Below are positions 17,054 through 27,300 of a stretch of 52,734 nt of DNA, piece by piece. Numbering within the stretch: position 1 is the stretch's first letter; every line of letters begins with the position of its first letter. A program made the translations under genes and the position numbers. Origin of the DNA: an uncultured Collinsella sp. (GTDB taxonomy: Bacteria > Actinomycetota > Coriobacteriia > Coriobacteriales > Coriobacteriaceae); contig CABURU010000011.1 of the NCBI GenBank assembly GCA_902494085.1, positions 1-52,734 on the forward strand, in the 5' to 3' direction. The notes under the pieces were generated by a model. It searched no databases, had not been told where the DNA came from, and worked only from the letters and a program-made list of their open reading frames with translations.

Positions 17054-17935
17054 CTACACCTTCTCGGGGACGTACTTGCCCAAGAGGCCGGCAGGCTTGA
17101 CGAGCAGGACGATGATCAAAACACCAAAGACGATGGAGTTGGCAAGGCTCGTGGAAATGTAGGCCTGCGCCATCGCCTCGATGATGCCGATGAGAATACC
17201 ACCGACAAAGGCGCCGGGGATGGAGCCGATGCCGCCGAAAACGGCAGCGTCGAAGGCCTTGATGCCAGGCATGGCACCCGTCGTGGGCTGCAGCACCGGC
17301 GAGTAGGAGCACAGCAGCACGCCGGCGATGGCGGCAAGGGCAGAGCCGATGGCAAACGTCATCGAGATGGTGCGGTTGACGTTGATGCCCATGAGCTGAG
17401 CGGCGGCCTTGTCCTCGGACACGGCGCGCATGGCTTTGCCCATCTTGGTCTTACCTGTAAAGAACATCAGGCCGGCCATGATAACCAGGCAGGCGACGAT
17501 GGTGACGAGCGAGACGGCGCTTACGTTGAACTTGGCCAAGAACTCCGGCACCTGGAAGGTGACGAGCGAAGTGAAGTTCTTGGGCGTGGCGCCCCACAGA
17601 AGCTGCGCGGCGTTCTGCAGGAAGTAAGACACGCCGATAGCCGTGATCAGAACGGCCAGCGGGCCTGCTTGGCGCAGCGGCTTATAGGCCAGACCCTCAA
17701 TGAGAACACCGAGAACCGTGCAGGCCACACAAGAGAGAACTACAGATGCCCAGCCCGGGAGGCCGAGATACGACGTGGCGCAGAACGAGACATAGGCACC
17801 GACCATGATGACGTCGCCGTGAGCGAAGTTGAGCATCTTGGCGATACCGTAGACCATGGTGTAGCCCAACGCGATGATGGCGTAGACGCTGCCCATGGAC
17901 AGGCCGTTGACCAGGTATTGGATAAAGACCGTCAT
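17054..17935 (-). CDS. livH: Branched-chain amino acid ABC transporter permease LivH
   Basis: About 293 residues and eight membrane segments. The conserved start QYLVNGLSMGSVYAIIALGY, the MVYGIAKMLNFAHGD segment and the KAFDAAVFGGIGSIPGA loop are characteristic of LivH. ATG 17935 has GGGGGA eight bases upstream; the frame is open further up but lacks LivH sequence. It lies 139 bases after the nearer binding-protein gene, and the gap contains a hairpin that may reduce expression of the membrane genes relative to the binding protein. Confidence 0.95.
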   Translation of the reverse strand: MTVFIQYLVNGLSMGSVYAIIALGYTMVYGIAKMLNFAHGDVIMVGAYVSFCATSYLGLPGWASVVLSCVACTVLGVLIEGLAYKPLRQAGPLAVLITAIGVSYFLQNAAQLLWGATPKNFTSLVTFQVPEFLAKFNVSAVSLVTIVACLVIMAGLMFFTGKTKMGKAMRAVSEDKAAAQLMGINVNRTISMTFAIGSALAAIAGVLLCSYSPVLQPTTGAMPGIKAFDAAVFGGIGSIPGAFVGGILIGIIEAMAQAYISTSLANSIVFGVLIIVLLVKPAGLLGKYVPEKV

Positions 17936-18011
17936 GTTCCACATCCCCCTTTCGAATAGGTTTCCAGTTGATGTATGAAACAGGGACGTTACATCGTCCC
18001 TAGATACCAAG

Positions 18012-18043
18012 CAAGCAGGGAAGGCCAAAACCTCCCCTGCTTG
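18012..18043 (-). promoter_or_regulatory. Intercistronic hairpin between livJ1 and livH
   Basis: CAAGCAGGG (18012-18020) pairs with CCCTGCTTG (18035-18043), with extra GG/CC pairing inside. It lies 30 bases past the binding-protein stop and lacks a T-run, so it is more likely an RNA-stabilising or attenuating element than a full terminator. Confidence 0.5.
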
Positions 18044-18074
18044 GGATCAAAACCGCTCTATGTAAGGCGGCCTA

Positions 18075-19262
18075 TTAGGCCTGTACGTACTTGCCGTCGG
18101 TGATGACGTACGCCGTGGGCTCCTTCTGGACCTGACCCTTATCGTTCCAGGTGAGCTTACCGGTCAGACCGTCAACGGTAATCTTGAGCATAGCCTTCGA
18201 CAGTTTCTCGGCGGCCTCGGTCGGATCGGCGTCGACACCAAGACCGGCCTCCTTGACGGCCTCGGCCACCGCGTGCACGCCGTCGTAGGCGTCGGCGGCA
18301 AACTGGTCGGGGGTATCGCCGTACTTATCCTTGTAAGCGTTAACGAAGTCGGCGTTCTTCTCGTCGTCGGCGGAGAACGGGGTCATGAGCAGCAGACCCT
18401 CGGCAAGAGAGGTGTCGAAACCCTCAACGCCCAGGATGCCGTCCATGCCATCGCAGCCCATCATCTTGACGTCGTAGCCCATGTCCTTGGCGTTCTTGAG
18501 CAGGACGGACGCCGGCGTGTAGTAGATCGGCGCAAAGATCATGGTGGCGCCGGCCTGCTTGGCCTTGGTCAGCTGGTTGGTAAAGCTCGTGGCGGAGTCG
18601 TCCTTAAAGGTCTCCTCGTCGACAATCTCGAGCTTGGACTCAGCGGCCTGGGCCTTAAAGGAATCTGCGATGCCCGAAGAATAGGCGTCGCCGGAGTTAT
18701 AGAACAGCACGAACTTCTCGTCCGCATATTTCTCTGCCAGGAACTTGGCAGCGTTGACACCCTGGTTGGGGTCGGTGAAGCAAACCTGGAAGACGCAATC
18801 CTTGCCGTCGGTGACGTCCTCGGAGGACGCGGACGGGGTGATCATGAACGTCTTGGGGTCGTTACCGCACTCGGCGGCAACGGCAACCGACGCACCCGTG
18901 GTGGTCGGGCCGACGAGGGCCTGCATGCCCCAGTCGAGCAGGGTGTTGAAGGCGTTGACGGCCTTCTCGCCGTCGGCCTGGTCATCCTCGGCCTTGCTGG
19001 CAAGCGGCAGCTCCTTGGTCGAGAAATCCTTGCAGCCAAGCTCGACACCCTGGGTAACGGACTTGCCGTAGGACGCGTTGGCGCCGGTCAGCGGGCCGAT
19101 GGTACCGATCTTAAACGAAGCGTCGCTCGAAGCGGAACCGCTGTCGCCGCCGTTGGAGGAGCAGCCAGCTAGAATGGACATCGCCCCCAGACCTGCTGCG
19201 CTCGCGATAACGCTCCTGCGATTCATAACAGGGTTCAATGACTTACCGGTGAGGCTCGACAT
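18075..19262 (-). CDS. livJ: Branched-chain amino acid ABC substrate-binding lipoprotein (copy 1)
   Basis: 395 residues. A basic N-terminus (NRRS), hydrophobic stretch and lipobox ILAGC (Cys34) mark a lipoprotein anchored outside the membrane. The mature part is a LivJ-type type I periplasmic-binding fold: FKIGTIGPLTGANASYGKS, LVGPTTTGAS, MITPSASS, VFQVCFTDPNQG, LFYNSGDAYS, FAPIYYTPASVLLKN. It captures branched-chain amino acids for LivHMGF. AGAGGAG lies six bases before the ATG. It is directly upstream of livH and about 75% similar by eye to the second copy at 19534. Confidence 0.93.
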   Translation of the reverse strand: MSSLTGKSLNPVMNRRSVIASAAGLGAMSILAGCSSNGGDSGSASSDASFKIGTIGPLTGANASYGKSVTQGVELGCKDFSTKELPLASKAEDDQADGEKAVNAFNTLLDWGMQALVGPTTTGASVAVAAECGNDPKTFMITPSASSEDVTDGKDCVFQVCFTDPNQGVNAAKFLAEKYADEKFVLFYNSGDAYSSGIADSFKAQAAESKLEIVDEETFKDDSATSFTNQLTKAKQAGATMIFAPIYYTPASVLLKNAKDMGYDVKMMGCDGMDGILGVEGFDTSLAEGLLLMTPFSADDEKNADFVNAYKDKYGDTPDQFAADAYDGVHAVAEAVKEAGLGVDADPTEAAEKLSKAMLKITVDGLTGKLTWNDKGQVQKEPTAYVITDGKYVQA

Positions 19263-19283
19263 GCGGCTCTCCTCTCAAATCTC

Positions 19284-19533
19284 GTCGGGTTTCGGTTACC
19301 CGACAGGCCATCCTTCGCCGTGTTCGGCGTTCGCAAAATACTAGACGCTTTAGTTAAGGAAAGTGACGATTATTTCAACTTTTCTTTGGATTTGTTCATT
19401 TATCCATAATTCTGCGTATTTCTATTACTTTATGCAGTAATGCCACTTTATTGTGTGAAAGTAATGTTTCCGTTCTGTTACAGGCGTCCCTGCCCTGAAT
19501 AAAACGGCCTCACCGGTCGCGCTTTATGCGCAC
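19284..19533 (-). promoter_or_regulatory. AT-rich upstream region of livJ copy 1
   Basis: Between the two binding-protein genes lies about 270 bases, the central 110 strikingly A+T-rich for this genome. It contains TTGAAA followed 16 bases later by TAACTA (possible promoter), repeated CATTACT elements that could bind a regulator, and a hairpin with GTCGGGT/ACCCGAC arms just before the ribosome site of copy 1. This suggests copy 1 has its own promoter in addition to any read-through. Confidence 0.4.
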
Positions 19534-20700
19534 TTAGGCGGCGATGTACTTGCCGTCCTGAATCACATAGGCTGTGGCGGGCTTTTCGACCTGGCCCTCG
19601 TCATTCCACGTCAGCTCGCCTGTCAGGCCCTCGATCTTGATCTTGCGCATGGCCTTGGCAAGGTCGCCGGCAATGTCGGCACCGTCGTCCGAAATGTCAA
19701 TCCCCGCCCTATCGATAGCCTCGACGATTGCGTGGACGCAATCGTAAGCGTCGGCGGCAAACTGGTTGGGCGTCTCGTCGTAGGCATCCTTATAGGCCTT
19801 GACGAAGTCGGCATTCTTCTCATCGTCAGCCGAAAACGGGGTCATGAGCAGTACGCCCTCGGCAAGAGAGGTATCGAAGCCTTCCACAGAGAGCAGGCCG
19901 TCCATGCCGTCGGTACCCATGAGGGTCATGTCGTAGCCCATGTCCTTGGCGTTCTTGAGCAAAACGGACGCCGGCGTGTAGTAGATCGGCGCAAAGATGA
20001 GCGTGGCGCCGACCTCCTTGGCCTTGGTGAGCTGGTTGGTAAAGCTTGTGGAAGAGTCGTCCTTAAAGGTCTCGGTATCGACGATGTCGAGCTTGGACGC
20101 CTTGGCCTGCTCGGCAAAAGCGTCGGCAACGCCCGAGCTATACGTATCGCCGGAGTTGTAGAACAGGGCGATCTTGGCATCCGCGTACTTCTCGGCCAAG
20201 AACTTCGCGGCGCTGGCGCCCATGGTGGGATCGGTGAAGCAAACCTGGAAAACCGTGGTCTTATCCTTGGTAACGTCGAGCGACGAGGCCGAGGGCGTGA
20301 CCATGAGCATATCGTCGGCGATCTCGCCCGAGACAGCGACGGCGGCACCGGTGGTGACGGGGCCGACGAGCGCCTGCATGCCCCAGTCGCACAAGGTATT
20401 GAAAGCGTTGATGGCCTTCTCGCCGTCAGCGACGTCGTCCTCGGACTTAAGCGAGAGTTTGAGGTCCTTGGTCGAAAAATCCTTGGCGGCGAGCTTGGCA
20501 CCCTTCTCGGCCGAAACGCCATAGGTTGCCGCGGCGCCGGTCAGAGGGCCGATGACACCGATCTTGAAGGTCTTGCCGTCATCGGCGGAGCCGCCGTCCG
20601 AGCCACCCGACGAGCAACCAGCGAGTGCCGCGGTGCTACCGAACGCCGCGGCGCCAGCCAAGAAACTCCTGCGGTTAAGTACGTTGTTGATGCTAAACAT
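19534..20700 (-). CDS. livJ: Branched-chain amino acid ABC substrate-binding lipoprotein (copy 2)
   Basis: About 388 residues, a paralogue of the neighbouring copy with the same order of motifs and a shared core IYYTPASVLLKNAKDMGY. Lipobox ALAGC (Cys29) follows an NRRS-type signal. It differs mainly in the region after the lipobox and in GEIADDM versus CGNDPKT in the ligand-lobe segment, which could shift specificity. ATG 20700 has GGGGGA four bases upstream; the open frame continues 59 codons upstream but without signal-peptide logic. First gene of the cluster, divergent from homoserine dehydrogenase. Confidence 0.92.
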   Translation of the reverse strand: MFSINNVLNRRSFLAGAAAFGSTAALAGCSSGGSDGGSADDGKTFKIGVIGPLTGAAATYGVSAEKGAKLAAKDFSTKDLKLSLKSEDDVADGEKAINAFNTLCDWGMQALVGPVTTGAAVAVSGEIADDMLMVTPSASSLDVTKDKTTVFQVCFTDPTMGASAAKFLAEKYADAKIALFYNSGDTYSSGVADAFAEQAKASKLDIVDTETFKDDSSTSFTNQLTKAKEVGATLIFAPIYYTPASVLLKNAKDMGYDMTLMGTDGMDGLLSVEGFDTSLAEGVLLMTPFSADDEKNADFVKAYKDAYDETPNQFAADAYDCVHAIVEAIDRAGIDISDDGADIAGDLAKAMRKIKIEGLTGELTWNDEGQVEKPATAYVIQDGKYIAA

Positions 20701-20950
20701 GGTGTCCCCCTTTTCGCTGGCCGCGGTGCGGCCGTCTTGCGGTACAGGGCAAACCTTATGGTGCAAACGTTGACAGTTTGTTACGGAAGTTCGTTTGTAG
20801 CGAGCATGTTTCCAATGTTTCCGCAGCGTTTCGGGGGTGCCGTTTTGTGCGACTCCTGTTGCCTGGCGAGCACGCACCCTCGGTTCACGCTAGAATGCAC
20901 TCAACCTTTAAGCGGTTAATCCATCCATAAGATGCACGAAGGAGCTATCT

Positions 20951-22294
20951 ATGAGCGAACCCCTGCGCACCGTGAACGTCGGTCTGATCGGTCTGGGAAC
21001 CGTCGGCGGCGGCGTGGCCCGTCTGATCAAGAGCCACCACGATGAGTACCTGGCAGCCTACGGCATCGACCTTAAGCTGACCCGCGCCTGCGCGCTTGCC
21101 TGGGAGCAGGCCGAAGCCGCCGGTATTGAGCGCGAGGCCTTTACGAGCGACTGGCACGACGTCGTCACCGACCCCGCCGTCGACATCGTCGTCGAGCTGA
21201 TCGGCGGCGAGCACCCCGCGACCGAGATCTTCACCACCGCCTTCGAGAACGGCAAGCACGTCGTCTCTGCCAACAAGGCCCTGTTGGGCCGTCATGTCGA
21301 GACGCTCGCCGAGAAGGCACGCGCGTGCGGCGTGCAGATTAAGTGCGAGGCCAGCTGCGGCGGCGGCATCCCCATTGTCAGCACGCTCGAGCACGACCTG
21401 GTGGGCAACAAGATCCTGACCATCGCTGGCATTCTCAACGGCACCACCAACTACATCCTGTCGCGCATGGACGCCGAGGGCGCCGATTACGCTGACGTGC
21501 TCGCCGACGCCCAGGCAAAGGGCTATGCCGAGGCCGACCCGTCCGCCGACGTCGACGGCTTCGATGCCGCCAGCAAGACGGCGATCCTCGCCTCCATCGG
21601 CTTTGGCACCCGCGTTACCACCGACGATGTGTACCAGCAGGGTATCCGTACCATCGGCGCCGAGGACATCGCCCAGGCCCGCGAGCTCGGCTACACCATT
21701 AAGCTGTTGGGTATCGCACGCAACACCGAAGCCGGCGTCGACGTCCGCGTGCATCCCACGCTGATCCCCGCCGACCACATGCTTGCCAAGGTCAACGGCG
21801 CCATGAACGCTGTCTACGTGGTAGGCGACGCCGTGGGCGAGACCATGTTCTACGGTGCCGGCGCAGGCTCCTTCCCCACCGCGAGTGCCGTCGTGGGCGA
21901 CATCCTGTCGCTCTCCGAGCAGATCAGCCGCGGCGTGGCTCCGCTGCCCGAGATTGAGCCCTATGGCCACAACCTCGCCTTTAAGCCCATGGACGAGCTC
22001 CAGACCAAGTACTATGTGCGCCTGAAGGTCGCCGACCGCGTGGGCGCCCTGTCCGAGACGGTCGACATCTTTGCCAAGCACAACATCTCGATCTCGCTCA
22101 TCAACCAGGTCGAGGACGGCAAGTCGGGCGTCAGCGATGCCTGCTCGGTCATCTTCTTGACGCACCGCGCACTCGAGAAGGACGTCCAGGCTGCCGCCGC
22201 CGAGCTTGCCAGCGTCGACTGCGTGGCCGAGGTCGCCAACGTCCTGCGCATCGAGGACGTTGAGGCTTGGACCGAAGGCGTCATGGCCAACTAG
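20951..22294 (+). CDS. hom: Homoserine dehydrogenase
   Basis: 447 residues, the length of monofunctional Hom. A Rossmann motif GLIGLGTVGGGV opens the protein, SANKALLG and the homoserine dehydrogenase signature ILNGTTNYIL follow, then FDAASK, and a C-terminal ACT domain (residues about 355-440, starting YYVRLKVADRVGALS) that in relatives senses threonine. It reduces aspartate semialdehyde to homoserine, the branch to threonine and methionine. An AAGGAG lies upstream of the ATG, and TAGAAT at 20890 could be its -10. It is transcribed alone, with a strong terminator after it. Confidence 0.97.
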   Translation: MSEPLRTVNVGLIGLGTVGGGVARLIKSHHDEYLAAYGIDLKLTRACALAWEQAEAAGIEREAFTSDWHDVVTDPAVDIVVELIGGEHPATEIFTTAFENGKHVVSANKALLGRHVETLAEKARACGVQIKCEASCGGGIPIVSTLEHDLVGNKILTIAGILNGTTNYILSRMDAEGADYADVLADAQAKGYAEADPSADVDGFDAASKTAILASIGFGTRVTTDDVYQQGIRTIGAEDIAQARELGYTIKLLGIARNTEAGVDVRVHPTLIPADHMLAKVNGAMNAVYVVGDAVGETMFYGAGAGSFPTASAVVGDILSLSEQISRGVAPLPEIEPYGHNLAFKPMDELQTKYYVRLKVADRVGALSETVDIFAKHNISISLINQVEDGKSGVSDACSVIFLTHRALEKDVQAAAAELASVDCVAEVANVLRIEDVEAWTEGVMAN

Positions 22295-22329
22295 TCCACT
22301 ACTTCGAACCTCAACGAAGCTCAACGCAA

Positions 22330-22374
22330 AAGGCGCGCTGCCTGCATCAACCACAGGCAGCGCGCCTTCTTCTG
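22330..22374 (+). terminator. Terminator of hom
   Basis: Fifteen perfect pairs (22330-22344 with 22354-22368) around a nine-base loop, followed by CTTCTGTTT. Confidence 0.85.
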
Positions 22375-22381
22375 TTTGCAG

Positions 22382-22553
22382 GGGAAGCTGCGTCCCGGTA
22401 TTTCAGCTCAGAACGGGGCGAAGCTTCCCTCAGGGCCTTTTTCGGAAACTATGTCCCATTCTGGGCGCGAATTCTGGGACACGCTTTCCGCAACGGGCCT
22501 CTCGCGGAAAGCACGTCCCACTCTGGACGCCAATTCCGGGACGCATTTTCCGC
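22382..22553. repeat. Three tandem GTCCC/GGGAC hairpins
   Basis: Three consecutive imperfect palindromes, each about 48-50 bp: 22382-22429 (GGGAAGCT/AGCTTCCC), 22443-22490 (CGGAAA/TTTCCG) and 22504-22553 (GCGGAAA/TTTCCGC). All have an inner GTCCC-GGGAC-type stem, with a G-U in the first. The second and third are clearly similar in sequence, sharing the GTCCCA-TCTGG-CGC-AATTC order. They lie between convergent hom and the antiporter gene, after the hom terminator, so their role is not simple termination of hom. Confidence 0.75.
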
Positions 22554-22564
22554 GGCGGCGTTGG

Positions 22565-24127
22565 CTACCTGCCGTCGTCGTCCTGGGCCTCATCGCGTGC
22601 ATAGAGCTCCAGCATGCGGCGGCGGTATTCGCGCACGGCGAGCTTGGCGCGCTCCAGGCGGCGACGCTCATGCGGAGTCAGCTCGGACGTGTCGATCTCA
22701 TCACCATAAGTCTTATCGGCAAGCAGGTGCGCCGCGTCCACGATGCGGGCATCGATGTGGCCGCTCGCCGCCTCGGCGGAAAGACGCTCGGCAATCGTAT
22801 CGAGCGTAGGCAGGCCCTCGAATACGCGACCATGGCCATGCGAAGTCAGCAGCTCATGCTCGCGCGCGAGCAAGCTCGCCAGGTCGTGGTGGGCACGCAG
22901 GATGTCGAGCGCATCGGATGGATGCTCGGCAACTTCTGCCACGGCGGCGACCGGCGCAGCATCCACCACGCGGTAGAAGAGCTGCGCGAGCAATGGCATC
23001 AAGAACACCGTGATGGCGCCGGCGGCAACCATAACCGACGCGATGTCTTGCGACAGCGCGCCCGCGTTGACGGCAACGCTCGTCACGGCAACGATGATCG
23101 GCAGCGCCGTGGTGCAGTACAGGGCCACGGTAATGCGACCATACGCCGACACATCGCGCGTCGCAGGGCAAATGCTCATAGAAATAAGAATGGGCACGGC
23201 ACGAATAATCAGCAACGCCACGATAAAGCCCACGAGCAGACCCGGGCGCGACGCCACGGCCGTCAGGTCGATCTTTGCGCCCGATACGGTAAAGAACACC
23301 GGAATCAAAAAGCCGTAGGCCAGGCCGTCGAGCTTGGTCTCGAGCGTATGGTTGCCCTCGGGGATGATGTAGCGCAAGACAAAGCCGGCGGCAAAAGAAC
23401 CCAACACGATGTCGAGATCAAAGACAGCTGAGAACGCCACGAGTGTGACCAGGATGAGCACCGTCAGGCGCACGAAGGTCTGCGACGTGGTATCGGCGCG
23501 TTCCTCGACAAACGCAAAGAAGCGGCTGCCGACGCGCTTGGAGCGGCTTGGGACCACGGCAAGCAACACGCAGACCACCGCAAACAGGCCAAGAATCACG
23601 AGCGTTTGGATGCCGGTACGGGCAGACAGCAGCACCGACATGGCAAGCACGGGGCCGAGCTCGCCCCAGGTGCCATACGCGAGAATCGAGTCGCCCACGC
23701 GCGTTCCGACAAGTGAACGCTCACGCATGATGGGCACGAGCGTGCCGAGCGCCGTAGAAGTGAGGGCAAGCGTCACGGCGATACCGTCGAAATGGCTGAC
23801 CGAGAACCACGGGGTAAAGCGCACGGCAAGCCAGGCGATACCAAACGTGACGACCCACGTTGCCAAGCCGTAGCGCCCCTCGACACCCGTGATGCTCTTG
23901 GGATCGATCTCAAAGCCGGCAAGCAGGAACAAAAAGGCCAGACCGAGCTCGGACACAAGCGAGACCTCGGCATCTACATGGATGACGCCGAGCATATGGG
24001 GTCCCAGCACCGCGCCGAGCACGAGCAAAAAGACCGTCTCGGGAACGGGTTTTCCAGGAATCGCCGAGGCGATGAAGGGGCTTGCAAAGGCCACGAGTGC
24101 GATGATGGCGAGCGAAACGAATGCCAT
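22565..24127 (-). CDS. CPA2 family cation:proton antiporter
   Basis: 520 residues: about 12 membrane segments over the first 395, then a cytoplasmic charged, helical tail of about 120 residues rich in His, Arg and Glu. LLLAGFEIDP and ALTSTALGT match the CPA2 (KefB/NapA-like) core where the ion-binding Asp lies; FFTVSGAKIDL is the second conserved helix. It should exchange Na+ or K+ for protons. The tail lacks an obvious TrkA-N nucleotide-binding fold, unlike Kef proteins. Divergent from purL, convergent with hom. The ATG has AGAAAGG upstream. Confidence 0.85.
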   Translation of the reverse strand: MAFVSLAIIALVAFASPFIASAIPGKPVPETVFLLVLGAVLGPHMLGVIHVDAEVSLVSELGLAFLFLLAGFEIDPKSITGVEGRYGLATWVVTFGIAWLAVRFTPWFSVSHFDGIAVTLALTSTALGTLVPIMRERSLVGTRVGDSILAYGTWGELGPVLAMSVLLSARTGIQTLVILGLFAVVCVLLAVVPSRSKRVGSRFFAFVEERADTTSQTFVRLTVLILVTLVAFSAVFDLDIVLGSFAAGFVLRYIIPEGNHTLETKLDGLAYGFLIPVFFTVSGAKIDLTAVASRPGLLVGFIVALLIIRAVPILISMSICPATRDVSAYGRITVALYCTTALPIIVAVTSVAVNAGALSQDIASVMVAAGAITVFLMPLLAQLFYRVVDAAPVAAVAEVAEHPSDALDILRAHHDLASLLAREHELLTSHGHGRVFEGLPTLDTIAERLSAEAASGHIDARIVDAAHLLADKTYGDEIDTSELTPHERRRLERAKLAVREYRRRMLELYARDEAQDDDGR

Positions 24128-24311
24128 GTGATGCCTTTCTCTTGTTTGCGCTTCACTGTAGCACCCTCGCCGTCCTCACCGCGCCGCGAGCTGTCGTATC
24201 ATAGTGAGGTTTACAAACATGTGGCTCAAGGCGACCGCAGGGCAGACCCCGCAAACCGACCGCTGCCGCATACCGTACCGTACGCCCAACCGATCAGGAA
24301 GGCAGGAACCA

Positions 24312-27300
24312 ATGGTCTCTCGTATCTACGTGGAGAAGAAACCCGGGTTCGACGTCGAGGCTCAGCAGCTCAAGGGCGAGCTGACCGAAATTCTCGGCAT
24401 CAAGGGCATCGAGGCCCTGAGGATCATCAACCGCTACGACGTCGAGGGCATCGACGAGGAGCTTTTCCGCTCCTGCGTGCCGACCGTCTTTAGCGAGCCC
24501 CAGGTCGATGTGACCTACGACGAGCTCCCCGCAAGCGATGGCGCCGTCTTTGCCGTCGAATTCCTGCCTGGCCAGTTTGACCAGCGCGCCGACTCCGCCA
24601 GCGAGTGTGTGCAGCTCATCAGCCAGGGCGAGCGCCCCGCCGTGCGCTCCGCCAAGGTCTATATGATCTCGGGCGCTCTGGACGAGGCCGCCATCGATGC
24701 CATCAAGCACTACGTGGTGAACCCCGTCGAGGCGCGCATCGCCTCGCTCGACCTGCCCGAGACGCTGTACATGGAGACCCCCGAGCCCCAGCCCGTCGAG
24801 GTGCTCGACGGCTTCCGCGAGCTCGACGAGGCCGGCCTTGCCGCCTTTATCGCCGATCGCGGCCTTGCCATGGACGAGGCGGACATCGCCTTCTGCCAGC
24901 AGTACTTCCGCGATGAGGACCGCGACCCCACCATCACCGAGATCCGCGTGATCGACACCTACTGGTCCGACCACTGCCGCCACACCACCTTCGGCACCGT
25001 CCTGGACGACGTGACGATCGACGACGCCGTGGTGCAGCAAGCCTTCGACCGCTACATGGAGATGCGCCACGAACTCGGCCGCGACGCCAAGCCCGTCTGC
25101 CTCATGGACATGGGCACCATCGGCGCCAAGTACCTCAAGAAGACCGGCGTCATGACCGATGTCGACGAGTCCGAGGAGATCAACGCCTGCACCGTCAAGG
25201 TGAAGGTCGATGTCGACGGCGAGGACCAGGACTGGCTGTTCCTGTTTAAGAACGAGACCCACAACCACCCGACCGAGATCGAGCCCTTCGGCGGTGCCGC
25301 CACCTGCGTAGGCGGCGCCATCCGCGACCCGCTCTCGGGCCGCAGCTACGTGTACCAGGCCATGCGCGTCACCGGCGCCGGCGACCCCACCGTCCCGGTC
25401 TCCGAGACGCTCGAGGGCAAGCTGCCGCAGCGCAAGCTCGTGACCACTGCCGCCGCCGGCTACTCCAGCTACGGCAACCAGATCGGCCTTGCCACCGGTC
25501 AGGTCAACGAACTCTATCACCCCGGCTACGTCGCCAAGCGCATGGAGGTCGGCGCCGTCGTGGGCGCTACCCCGGCAAACCACGTGCGTCGCGAGTGCCC
25601 CGCCCCCACCGACAAGATCATCCTGTTGGGCGGCCGCACCGGCCGTGACGGCATCGGTGGCGCCACCGGCTCCTCCAAGACCCAGAACACCGAGTCCATC
25701 GAGACCTCGGGTGCCGAGGTCCAGAAGGGCAACGCCCCTGTCGAGCGCAAGCTGCAGCGCCTGTTCCGCCGCGGCGACGCCTGCCGTCTGATCAAGCGCT
25801 GCAACGACTTTGGCGCCGGCGGCGTCTCGGTCGCCGTGGGCGAGCTTGCCGACGGCCTGTATGTCGACCTTGATACCGTGACCAAGAAGTACGACGGCCT
25901 GGACGGCACCGAGCTCGCTATCTCTGAGTCCCAGGAGCGTATGGCCTGTGCCGTCGCCGACGGTGACGTCGAGGAGTTCATGGGCTACGCCGCTGAGGAG
26001 AACCTCGAGGCGACCGTTATCGCCGAGGTTACCGCCGAGCCGCGCATGCGCATGGCCTGGAACGGCGTCGCCATCGTCGACCTGTCCCGCGAGTTCCTCA
26101 ACTCCAACGGCGCACCCAAGCACCAGGTCGCCCACGTGTGCGCCCGTAGCGTGTGGCAGCCAAGCTGGGCCGGCACCACGCTCGCCGAGCGCATGACCTC
26201 GCTTGTCACCGACCTCAACGTCGCTTCCAACAAGGGCCTTTCCGAGCGCTTCGACTCCACCATCGGCGCCGCGACCGTGCTCATGCCCTTTGGCGGCAAG
26301 ACGCAGCTCACCCCCAGCTCGGCCATGGTCGCCAAGTTCCCCGTGGACGGCGAGACCACCACGGCGAGTGCCATGGCATGGGGCTTCAACCCCTATCTGA
26401 TGGAGGCCGACCAGTTTGCGGGCGCCTACCTGTCCGTGGTCGAGTCCATCGCCAAGCTCGTGGCTGCCGGCTTTGAGCACAAGCGCGCCTACCTCTCCTT
26501 CCAGGAGTACTTCGAGCGCCTGCGCACCGAGGCAGAGCGCTGGGGCGAGCCCATGGCCGCCGTCCTGGGTGCCCTTATGGCCCAGGTCGACCTGGGTGCC
26601 GGCGCCATCGGTGGCAAGGATTCCATGAGCGGCTCGTTTGAGGACGAGGCCGGCGAGCTCAACGTTCCGCCGACCCTGATCAGCTTCGCCGTCGCCGTGG
26701 GCAAGGCCGCCCGCGCCGTCTCGCCCGAGTTCAAGGGCCTCACGCACCGCGTCGTCCGCATCGCCCCCGCCACCTATGGCGAGGACTACCGCCCCGATGC
26801 TCAGCAGCTGCTCGCCGCGTTTGACGCCGTCGAGGCGCTCACTGCTACCGGCAACGCCCTGGCCATCTCCACGCCCGGCTACGGCTGCGGCGCCGAGAGC
26901 CTCTTTAAGATGTGCGTCGGTAACCAGATCGGTATCGAGCTTGCCGAGGATGTAGACGTGGAGAGCCTCTTCACCCCGCTCTACGGCAGCTTTATCGTCG
27001 AGCTCGCCGAGGATGCCGAGCTGCCCGAGGTCGCCGACGGCGTTGTCGTCGAGCCCCTGGGCACCACCGTCGAGGGCTATGTCATCGACACCGGTTCCGA
27101 AGTCATCGAGCTCTCCGAGCTCCAGGAGGCCTGGGAGAGCGGCATCGAGGGCGTCTTTGCCTACCGCAGCGCCGGCGAGACCGCCGAGGTCGAGACCATC
27201 GACTTCCGCGCCAAGGACATCCACGTGTACGGCGGCGCCAAGATCGCCCGCCCGCGCGTGGTTATCCCCGTGTTCCCCGGAAACAACTGCGAGTACGATA

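Noticed and set aside
15917..17959. Long plus-strand frame antisense to livM and livH
   Set aside because: Product is a His/Asp/Gly/Arg-rich shadow sequence; both liv genes beneath it are certain.
22382..22553. Tandem repeats considered as a CRISPR array
   Set aside because: Only three units, each itself palindromic, with no constant repeat/spacer structure and no cas genes.
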